A stretch of 64,000 nucleotides of DNA, from contig CM068317.1 of NCBI GenBank assembly GCA_034766995.1, forward strand, positions 33,541,001 through 33,605,000, read 5' to 3'. Origin of the DNA: Acanthacorydalis orientalis (taxonomy: Eukaryota; Arthropoda; Insecta; Megaloptera; Corydalidae). Within the stretch, counting starts at the first letter, position 1. Every line of letters starts with the position of its first letter. A model generated the notes under the pieces. It was not told the DNA's origin and made no database searches. It saw only the letters and a list, made by a program, of their open reading frames with translations. The translations under genes and the position numbers were made by a program. Of this stretch, positions 53,946 through 64,000 are shown in pieces.

Positions 53946-55215
53946 AGGTTGGTGCAAAATTAATTGCGGTTTTTATCATTTTAAGTTTGGTGCCGATTTT
54001 TCTAGTTATCGTTATCTTTTGTTCTAGTCATGTGATACATCATTGTAAATAATGAAATTAGCACTACTGAGTTCATCTTATGTCTATTGTTTTCATTATT
54101 TGCTATTGTTGGATATAACCTTTTCAATTAGTTATCAAAAAAAGCAAATTCGTGCGATTTTGTTCTATGAGTTTAAATTGGGACGTAAAACAACAGAAAC
54201 TGCTCGAAATATCAAATTTGTTTTGGGTGAAGAGTTAATTAGTTAATGTACAGCTCAACACTGGTTCCAAAAGTTTCGTAATGGAAACGAAAACCTTGAT
54301 GAGGAGGAGGGTCGTGGATGTCCTTCAGCTATAGACAATAATGATTTAAGAACCATTATTGAAGCGGATTGACGTAAAACAAGTCGAGAGGTGGCAGAAG
54401 AACTTAATATTGATCATTCAATAGTTGTTCGACATTTTAGCCTAACTGGAAAAACAAAAAGGCTGGATAAATGGATGCCGTATGGACTAAATGAACATCA
54501 AGCAATTCGGCGATATGAAGCCTGCTCTGCGCTTCTTTTGCTTAATAAAAAGGATTCCTTTCTTGATCACACTGTCACATGTGATGAAAAGTGGATTTTC
54601 TACAACAATCTAAAACATTCATCACAGTGGCTAGACTGAGGAGAAGCACCAAAACAGTTTCTTAAACCGAAGCTTCATAAAAAAAAATTTCGGTCATTGT
54701 TTGGTGGTCGGCAAGTGACATCATTCATACAATTTCTTAAATCCTGGTGAAACAATAACAGCCGAAAAATATTGTCAGGAAATTGAAAAATGCATGAGAA
54801 GTTGCATCGTTTACGGTCAGCATTAGTCAATCGAAGAGCACCAATACTTCTTCATGACCCGATCACATGTCTCACAAACGACTTTAAAAAATTAAATGAA
54901 CTGGGTTATGAGAGCTTACATTACCCACCGTACTCTCGGACCTGTCTGAGACCGGACCGATAGATTATCATTTTTTTAAACGTTTGAGTAATTTCCTACA
55001 AGAGGAGGTTTTCAAAGATCAAGCAGCAGCTTAAAGCGCTTTTGATGAATACGTTAATTCTAGAACACCATAATTCTATCTTGTAGGGATAAACAAACAT
55101 GTTTCCCGTTGTGAGAAATATGTGCAGGCTAATTGATTAATAAATATAATTTTTAACTGATGTATACGTCTTTATACTCGATACGTAAAAACCGCAATTA
55201 TTTTTGCACCAACCT
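53946..55215 (+). mobile_element. Full-length mariner element inserted in a TA repeat
   Basis: Length is about 1270 bp, normal for mariner. The 5' end AGGTTGGTGCAAAATTAATT and the 3' end (minus strand AGGTTGGTGCAAAAATAATT, then GCGGTTTTT) are inverted repeats of about 29 bp with one mismatch. Both sides are short (TA)n tracts, consistent with TA target choice. The internal transposase is a pseudogene (separate entry). The exact terminal TA duplication is unclear because the 3' flank reads AATATA. Confidence 0.92.
54124..55135 (+). pseudogene. Mariner transposase pseudogene
   Basis: Conceptual translation follows the mariner order. It runs from an N-terminal helix-turn-helix region (QIRAILFYEFKLGRKTTETA), through the central part (RKTSREVAEELNIDHSIVVRH) and the first catalytic block (HTVTCDEKWIFYNN), to a second block decayed to LLHDPITCLTNDF. 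The frame is broken by in-frame stops near 54244, 54371 and 54638 and by several frameshifts after about 54720. The element cannot encode an active transposase. Confidence 0.9.
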
Positions 55216-55216
55216 A

Positions 55217-55255
<39 letters not shown>

Positions 55256-57142
55256 TTAAAAAACAATCTGATAAATTGTGAGTTATTCTAGTACGTTATA
55301 GAATGTTGATTTTTTATAATATTTTGTCGATATAAAATTAGTACAAACAAAAATTGCATAAATGAAAAGACAGTGGAAATGACCATAAAATTTTACTTGA
55401 ATTTATAATTATTGTTTTGATGGGATGTTTCGGGCTAACTACATTTTTAGCAATTTTATGTGTTTTTTTTTTATTATTTGAATCTAAATAAAACGTTATA
55501 TATTTCACAAAGATGGAAATGAGAGTAGTGTTACAATTTTCGAATTGTGTAAAAAGGTGACAGTTTAATTGAAAATTAAAAAGTTAAAATTGAAATTTGC
55601 TGATCGAAAAACTAGTTTCATTTTTAGGTAAAATTATGTTAAACAAATTAAGTGAGAAAACCATACAAAGTTTTATAAGAGTTTAAGAAATGTAGTTTTA
55701 CTAAAAAAAAAATCATTGCTATTGAAGTAAGAATGTGTCTACATTATTATTACAAGTCTATTTAATGAGATTATTAAAACAAGTTAAGCAGTGTTTATAA
55801 AAAATGTAAGTAGCTTAAAAATGTTTAACAGTGTGTTGGTTGTGTTGGAGACTGCTTAAGAAGAACCGGCATAAAAAGTAAGTTGTTTTGTATTAATTGT
55901 TATCAAAACCAGAACGATTGTCCGTCTAAAAAATAATTTGAAAATAGGTTAAAACATATGGTGAGAAAATCTATGTTACTGTTCACCTTGTTTCGTTTTA
56001 AAATAGAATTAATACATTTGGTATAATTCAAAGTTCTCGATTTTTTAATTAGTATTTTTTTTTCTACTCGTGCTTAAATCTACTTAATACTAAATATTAT
56101 ACATTTTATATATATATATATATATATATACACATTAAATTATTTTATTACAATTATTTTGTTGTAATCTATTAATTTATTATCAGAATTCATCCTACGA
56201 AAAATGAGGTATTATTTCGAGGAACTACTTTTAGTATAAAATTATTAAAAAAAAAGTATTCTTTTCTATATATTATAATATGAATAATTTTCATTATATG
56301 CCAGATAAAAAAATACTAAGAACATCGATATACGGATTAGTTTTTAGAATTAATTAGTTGTCATATATCGGTGAAAAATACGATGTTTAAAGTGTTGAAG
56401 AAGTGACATATTGAATGTAACTATTTTTTTAAAATAAGCGACTTTAGTCAATAAAATGGAGTAATTTTCTAATACAATACCGTAAAATATTGGACAACAG
56501 GCGATAAATTCATCATTTTTGACTATAACAAGTTATATATCCATCCTTAGAAGAACAAGTTTGCATTTTTTTGTTCTTTACTTTAAACCATGCGTTGCAG
56601 TGTTTAAAATTTTAGGCCCGATTCGTTGAGGTCTATAAGTGACCTCAAATATTATAATTTATAATCTTGATTTTTTCGTATGATGAAATAAATTTTATAA
56701 ATTTGTAATAATCGAGAGACTATAACTTTTAGTATAATAAATTATAATTATATTAAACGAAACTTGAAACCCCCACTGAGATACCCCCACAGCGCAGTAA
56801 GGTTGATATATTTTACTTTAACTATAGTTTATATTTTTGAATTGAAAAATGGTTAACTAATACGTTGAAGATAGATTTGCTAAATGCATTCTAAAAAATA
56901 TAAATAAGTACAATAATTAGTAACTCCTTGAAAATTTTAAACAATTATAAACAAACTTATAGTTAATGTAAATATATTAACACTGAAATTGCATACAGAG
57001 TTTTGCAACGACAGAATTTTTATACACAAAAAGTATCTGAAAGGTGAATAACTGAAATTAATTTGTAATTTAAATAAGATATTCGATTTAATTCGATGCA
57101 TATTTTATTAAAGTGAGCAGTAGAGATCGTAAATACATGTAT

Positions 57143-57152
57143 ACATACCCAT

Positions 57153-57228
<76 letters not shown>
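57143..57228. repeat. (CA)n/(TA)n microsatellite
   Basis: CA units pass into a TA tract of about 65 bp. Confidence 0.95.
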
Positions 57229-57233
<5 letters not shown>

Positions 57234-57413
57234 AAATAGATTACATATGACCTTAAAAACCATGTTTGTGAGAACCGGATTAAAAATTCTTGATTATGAG
57301 TTAATTCGCCATGTACAAGATGTGCGTTTTCAAGAATAACCAAAAATTCTCATAAATTTGTTTACATTGTAATTAAAAGAACATAAATATGTACCGTCTG
57401 TGAAATGTTTCTG

Positions 57414-57460
<47 letters not shown>

Positions 57461-57597
57461 TATGTATGTATGCATGTTTAAAAAAAAGAAGAAATATAAA
57501 TAAATTTTTCATTTTTGCCAAATGCAGTTATAGACAAATATAATCATGAATTTATTCTCTATAAATAAATTAGTACATGAACGTAATTTAATGCCTA

Positions 57598-57598
57598 A

Positions 57599-57629
<31 letters not shown>

Positions 57630-57702
57630 GTATATATATGTATATATATACATATATATATATGTATATGTATATATATGTATATATATATATATATATA
57701 TG

Positions 57703-57742
<40 letters not shown>
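57598..57742. repeat. (TA)n/(TATG)n array
   Basis: About 145 bp of TA runs with regular TGTATA interruptions, the same design as the 29.5-kb and 35-kb arrays but with the G on this strand. Confidence 0.95.
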
Positions 57743-57744
<2 letters not shown>

Positions 57745-57864
57745 GTATAAGACACATTTTATAATTGATAACCTCCGGTTCAGTGTATAAATTAATAGCA
57801 TAGTACAAGATTATTTTTATTATTTTCCAAAGATATTGCAGTGGGGATAGAACATTATCATTAG

Positions 57865-57901
57865 TATATATGTCTTGTTCACCATAAACAGTTATCTGTT
57901 A
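57865..57901 (+). promoter_or_regulatory. Putative TATA box and start region of the small secreted gene
   Basis: TATATAT at 57865-57871 is followed about 25-35 bp later by candidate initiator sequences (ACAGTTAT, TTAGTGC) and then, some 40 bp on, by an ATG. The spacing fits a TATA promoter with a short leader. TA repeats are so common here that the box alone is weak evidence. Confidence 0.35.
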
Positions 57902-57937
57902 GTGCTTCACCTGTACACATCTGCATAGCGAATCACA

Positions 57938-58004
57938 ATGGAATCTAAAATTACATTCTTAATTTTAACACTTTGTATGGCAGGTTTCTTGACGTACGTT
58001 TATG
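57938..58004 (+). CDS. Signal-peptide exon of a small secreted protein gene (partial)
   Basis: ATG in good context (CACAATGG) opens 22 codons reading MESKITFLILTLCMAGFLTY then Val-Tyr: a Lys-containing n-region, a strong hydrophobic core and small residues, as in secretory signal peptides. The exon ends at a consensus donor (TATG|GTGAGT) in phase 1. The downstream exon is not certain. Two acceptor candidates in phase give very short ends: AG before 60520 (mature end SESECSVICNVI, stop at 60560) and a better pyrimidine-rich AG before 63152 (EGR, stop at 63162). The true second exon may also lie beyond the window. The exon-signal-intron layout is typical of antimicrobial, venom and neuropeptide precursor genes, but no family is recognisable. 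Confidence 0.45.
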
Positions 58005-58029
58005 GTGAGTGTATTTTTTAATTATATAA

Positions 58030-58078
<49 letters not shown>

Positions 58079-58717
58079 GAATTAACTTCAAATCTTAAAT
58101 AATAATGAATTTAAATTATTAACAATATATTGGTTTGTAATTATATTAAAATTATATTGTAATTAATTAAAAAGAGATTTATCACTCAAGTTAAAATTAC
58201 AAAAAAATAGCGATCGAAGAGTTAATTTTTTATACGTAATAACTAAATATAATTCGAATAATTCAATGTAATCTGAGAGAAACACTTCTTAATAAAAAAA
58301 TCGATAAAATAATTTTGAATCATTTATATGCTAAGAAATTATATATTGTTATAAATATTTGTTAGATATTCTTAATTGTTGATATATTGTATATTAATAA
58401 CTCTTCAACTAAATATTATCATTAATAAGATTTACTGAGCAAAAAACTATATGGATATCATAAATTTGATCAATAGTACAAATCATAAAATTGTTTGAAA
58501 GGATTGATAGATAGAATTGAAAAAATAATAATAAAAATTTATAATAAGAACCTCCATATATAGTATTAACAAAATATGATTTTAAATTAAAATTTGATAT
58601 TCTATAAGGGGTCTTCTTTAAAAATTAATTCAATTATTTCATTGCTTTAAGTCATAGGAATTTTAAAATTATTTGTTTTTGTTCATTTATTAATATTTAC
58701 TTATTATTAACCAATAC

Positions 58718-58780
<63 letters not shown>

Positions 58781-61700
58781 ATTTTTAATGTTTAACTACT
58801 AGTCAAAAGCCTTATGATTTTCTGATTTAAGATTCAGTGTTTTTTAAAGGAATAAAAATTTGATTAGGGTAGAATTTAATAGGGACTTTTATGAGCCATA
58901 TATGTAAGTCTCCTATTTATCTATTAAATGGTATGTTAATCGCTTTCTGTATGAAAGACATAAGTAATATCAGAATGTTAATTTTTTTGAATACAAGTAT
59001 AAATAAAAAGCATTAAAAATGTGTATTCATTTGAAATTAAAATAAATAATTTAATTACTTATGTTTAGGTAGTATAGAAATAAATTTACTATTATATTAA
59101 TTTATCTAAATGCATGATCTGGTTTTTATATTAGTATGTAGTTCACTCGAAGAAAGTAATTCATGTTAAATGAATATTACCGGTTTAAATTGTTTAACTA
59201 CCGTATGTTTCGAAACACGATTTTTTGTACTGATTTCTTATAATGAAGGAGTTATTATCAAGTCGAATTTTCATATAAAAACTGTAATATTTAATAAAAT
59301 AAATTATTACAATATTCACACAATAATATAAATATATCTATATCTATCTACCTATCTATCTATCTATATATATATATGTATGTATATATATATATATAAA
59401 TAAATAAATGAAAATAAATTAAAAAAAATGTTATTTTATGAAATTAAACATTTATATTTTAATATACATGAATTTTTTCCATTTCAATCATAATCGATGG
59501 ACTAACATATCATAGTTAATATATTTATGTAGAAAAATGAAAAATCTATGAAGTTAAAATAAATATTTTTTCAACAAATCTCTTATTTCATGTTTAATCC
59601 ATAATAGTTTTCCGTTGATTGTTGTTGTATAAGGACTACTACATTTTTATGTGTTTAACGATTATTATTATTAAAAAAAGCTCCTACTAAAAAAATAAAA
59701 GTTATTATGTGTAAGATATTATAATCAGGTATAGGCTGTAATGTTTCTATTAAATGGCCTTATTCAAACAGATTTTTATAATTTTCACTTTTAACTTTAA
59801 ACTGCTATTATTTTTATTTTCTAATACATATTTCAGTAAAAAATATGATATAAAATTTTATCATTATAATTTGGTGATAAGTTCAGATTTTCAGATTTTA
59901 TAAGTTCAGTTTTTGCAGATAAGTTCTATAAAAATAAAAAATATCGAAATTTAAGATTTATCAATTATAGACTTATTTTAATCAGTATTATTTATTTACA
60001 AATTCTCATGATTTTAGTTTTCAATTTTCAATCGTATTGATTTTTAATTGAGGGATAAAAGATTATTATATTCCAATTTTCTTCTTTCAAATATTTTTTG
60101 TCTTAATGAAATCTTGTTGTAAATACACTGGCATGTTTTTAATAAAAATATTTTATTTTCACATGTAGGTTATTTGTATTTATGAATTTTAAATACTTCA
60201 AGTTGTTTTTAATTAAATATTAAACGTATGATTATTTTAAAAGTTAGAGCTTTGGTAATTTTTTTAATATAACTGTCGCTTTTTGACTCTATAACTTAGA
60301 CATTACTATTTTTGTTGATACTTAAATTACTTAAACAAAATCAAGTATTCTGTATAATAAAATTTCTTATTTTTTAAAAATAATATAAAGAATTGTAAAG
60401 CAGAAAAGTTATAACATTCTCTCTCTCTCTCTATATATATATATATAATAGACAAGGTAATAATAATAAATTCTAGATACATAAATAGTATTTAACTTAA
60501 ATGTCAAATTCATGACCAGGATCTGAATCAGAATGTTCAGTGATTTGCAATGTAATATAGAATATTATTTTTTTTTTAAATCTGATTTAAATCCTGGTAC
60601 AATTACATATTGTAATGTTCAAGTATTTATCATTATTTGTTGAAAAATGGCATCTAATTATCAATTAAAAATATATGAATAAATAAATTCTAAAAATATG
60701 TTAAATGAATTTGAACGAAAATATTGTAATTGAATAATAAAATAGAGACTATAGTCAAGACTTGAACGAAAACATTTTATTTTTTTGAAAGTTGAATAAG
60801 ATTTTCAAAATAAATATTGAAGAAATAATAAAATGGCCTGGACAAATTAATTTACATTTAATTTCCTACTATTATCATTGATTGAGTAGAAGTAAAATGA
60901 TAGAAAATATTACAATTCATTATTATTCCTTCAACATTCCCTTTTAAGAATTCAAAGTCTTTTAAAGATGATTGACTGACCTTGCACGGTATAACGTACT
61001 AATTTAGAATGTTTGCAATAAATATATCAATTAAATCATTGTTACGTTCTATTATTTAATGAATTTTAATAAGAATTAAAATGTATATTTAATGATTTTT
61101 TCAATTTAATCGCAACTGAAACGATATTAACTAATTATACTTTATCAATTCATTAAGGTAATGTGTGTTTATGATTAATTCGTATTAATGATCTCTTAAT
61201 ATTTGACTACATTATGTTAAATTATCATTTACATTTAAAATATTGTTTTTATTGAGAATGTGTTTACATCCTGCTGCTATTTATTACTAATTAATTTGTT
61301 TTATAAAAATAGATAAATAAAAAAGAAAATATTATCAAGCGGAACCACACTGAATGAATTCTTTAAATATTGTTTATGATTACAAATTGTATACAAATTA
61401 AATTTTGTTCAATGTATTTTTAAATTTGAATAAAAGTTGTAAATTAAAGATTAAGTATGCAAATAAGTTTCTAGATAAATGGAAGGAATGAATTTTTAAA
61501 CTTGTAACATTTTTTAAAAAATCTAAATCGTTAAATTTATAATTATTATATTACTTTTTTTACGAGCGTTTGTGTTATTCTTTAAGATATATTATTATAT
61601 CATTTCTAAACGTGTCGTCTAGACATTACGGAATATTTTATAGATATTTAAAAATCTTTCAAATAGTTTCGCATTTAATTTTATTTTACAATTATATATT

Positions 61701-61789
61701 GAATTATTTATTAATATTTCCTATTTATTCATTAAAGCTAAGTATTTTTGATTGAAAATACGAAGTGATAAATTTTTATATCGGTTAAG

Positions 61790-61832
<43 letters not shown>

Positions 61833-64000
61833 ATATAATTATTTTCATTGTATTAAAGATGCTTCTTTTTATTTTAATTAGACTCGAATATAATGAAGAC
61901 ATATTATTTATAATAGTAATGCATTTTGTGCAAACGCTTTGATAATTATGTTGGTATCAGTAGATAAGGTCAGTAGTATAACTGAGTAATAAATTATTTA
62001 TAAAATTAAATCACACATTGGCGTTCTTAGTACATTTCATAATTAAATTTTTTGTGTTTTATTCCGACAATTTGCACACTGAATGAAAATTCATTTATTA
62101 AAATAGACAATAACCAATTAGTAGACATTTTGAAAAGAAACACTTGTGGTTTTCGTTGAAATCATTTTGTCTACTGTAATACATTTGAAACGTTACAGTA
62201 TTGAATGCAGAACATAATTAATACTTCTTTAATAATATATCGTTATTCATATATTTTTCGAAGGATAAATTTGAAGAAAATTTTAACACATAACATTAAA
62301 GCAGTTGTATCTCTTGTATAAAAAAATAATTGATTTTTTATTTGATGTTAAAAAAATGTATAAAAATGTAAGATTTACTCACACACAGAAAGGGAACGTA
62401 TTTACGTATATTAAAAATATCTTTAACTATTTATATTTATTAATCAAAAGGATGTAATGTTCAAGTTAAGCTGAAAATATAATTATTAATTTATTAACTA
62501 AATAAAATTATATATATATATATATATAATGAGATTTTTTAAATAATATTTTAAATTATATCACAGATAACACTCAAATAATATTCTTTTTACTTATATA
62601 AGTTTGTAAAAAATATGCGTATATGAAATAATTTCATAATATTTCTCAAACCTATTTGAAATATTTCACTATTTTACGTTTAATATTTGTATTTCTTAAA
62701 AAAGTGTGCAATTATTTCCATAAGCAAATAAAGCACTTCCGACTTTCATTTAAATATGCGTAATTGTATAAAAATTATTAAAAAAAATCAATGTACTTAA
62801 TGTCTGTTATCCTAATTAAACATAAATAGAAATTGAAGAATTATCCTAAATATAATATAGAAAAAAATAAAAAATCGTTGTTTTTTTTTTGTATGATAAT
62901 TTTAAATTTAAATGAGGGAAATAACTGTAATTTATAAAATGTATATACGTTTTGAAATATTTTTATTAGTATTTTTTTAATTGCATAAAAATATGTAAAT
63001 GGAATTCGTTTAGATGTTAATTTTTGAAATGATTATGTAATATAAAGTAGTTATAAAAATAACTAACCAGTAATGATATAAAAACTATTTTTATATAATT
63101 TCATTTTTTAAAAATGAGGAATAGTATAAATTATATTGTGTTCCATTGCAGAAGGACGATAAAAATATTTTTTTTATTAATATAGAAATAGACGTTTTAA
63201 AATAAAATTTAAAGAAAAATATTTTTAAACAATAACAGTATTGAACATACAATGGAATTTCTAATTATAAAAATATCAACATAATCTAGAATAAATTTAC
63301 ATTGAAAAATTATAAGAAATGTAAGTTTTCAATATAATAGGTTTAGTATTTCGAACACTTGTATTGATGTTTATAGTTTTCTTACTCGATTGATAATAAA
63401 TATTATTTATATTACTACTGCATGTAACTTTATGCATAATTATTTACTTTATTATCCGAAAAAAGCATTCTGTTTAAAAACGTCTTTTTATTTTATATCG
63501 TAAATAATAAAAAAAAAATACATAAACATTGTCTTAGTATTTTGTAAGGAAAATTGCATAGTTTTGTCAGCAATATTTTTGTGATTTTTTCAACAAATCT
63601 TCTTTGTATAATATTTACGTTTGGTTATTAAAATTTTCTTAATGTTAAGCTTTTTTGGCTTTACTTATAATATTAAAAATGTAATTATATTACTTCCTCG
63701 ATTTAAAATAAAGATCTGATCAATACGAGACAAATTAATGTTCATTCAAGGAAAATATTACTTCCAAAATCTGGGATATAAAAAATATTCTTAGTATAAT
63801 AGTAAAACAATATATAATGAAATAATTTGATTCCAAGAAAGTATGCTAGTAGCATTGAAAAAAACAGATAAATAACAAATAATATACATAGGGTTTTAAC
63901 GTTATGATCTATATAAATGGATGAAACGTATAGAACATATCTTATACTTTGTTATCCCATAGAAATTAAAGACTGTTTCTCTTTTAAAAGTTAAATGAAT
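58005..64000. other. AT-rich region, probable long intron of the gene starting at 57938
   Basis: No convincing coding exon. TA microsatellites occur at 58033-58078, 58721-58778, 59340-59397 and 61790-61831. GC is very low throughout. Short frames have random AT composition. Confidence 0.5.
58721..58778. repeat. (TA)n microsatellite
   Basis: Pure TA tract of about 57 bp. Confidence 0.95.

Larger units (their letters stand above)
55216..57937. other. AT-rich intergenic region upstream of the signal-peptide exon
   Basis: No coding exon recognised. It contains TA or CA/TA microsatellites at 55219-55251, 56109-56132, 57143-57228, 57417-57470 and 57598-57742. The last of these lies less than 200 bp upstream of the 57938 exon. 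Long frames through these arrays are repeat translations. Confidence 0.6.

Overview
The window is AT-rich nuclear DNA from an insect. The evidence is split genes with GT-AG introns, long (TA)n microsatellites throughout, mariner and piggyBac-type DNA transposons, and metazoan protein families. The mariner type, the low GC and occasional TTAGG motifs suggest a hymenopteran such as a bee, but that assignment is an inference. No bacterial-type features (operons, ribosome binding sites, CRISPR arrays, prophage) were seen.

Layout. 1-3.5 kb: no gene found. 3.5-7.3 kb (minus): Reps, an EH-domain endocytic adaptor, 3 coding exons. 8.2-15.8 kb (minus): POLRMT, the mitochondrial RNA polymerase, 16 coding exons reconstructed in phase, with a small TTAA-flanked piggyBac-type element in one intron and a duplicated splice-donor segment in another. 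15.8-20.6 kb: non-coding, many TA repeats. 20.6-24.4 kb (plus): a 559-residue secreted coiled-coil protein I do not recognise. 24.4-34.5 kb: gene desert with repeats and a CpG-rich patch near 31.5 kb. 34.6-39.8 kb (minus): a 3-exon UPF0047/YjbQ-family gene with a GC-rich promoter and GC-rich last exon. 41.3-44.6 kb (plus): TMIE, 4 exons; intron 2 carries a 700-bp internally deleted mariner that still encodes a DNA-binding-only protein. 46.4-48.2 kb (minus): Arpc2, 7 exons, complete. 49.3-51.0 kb (minus): a 552-residue Ser/Thr/Pro-rich repetitive secreted protein. 53.9-55.2 kb: a full-length dead mariner inserted in a TA repeat. 57.9 kb (plus): the signal-peptide exon of a small secreted protein gene, remainder unresolved. 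58.0-64.0 kb: AT-rich, no coding exon established.

The genes do not form a pathway. Reps and ARPC2 act in endocytosis and actin branching, POLRMT in mitochondrial transcription, TMIE in the mechanotransduction channel complex, and UPF0047 is a metabolic enzyme family of uncertain physiological role. The lineage-specific material most worth follow-up is the two unrecognised secreted proteins, the signal-peptide exon and the DNA-transposon derivatives. Exon coordinates were deduced by hand from splice signals, reading phase and recognisable family motifs; no transcript data or database search was available.
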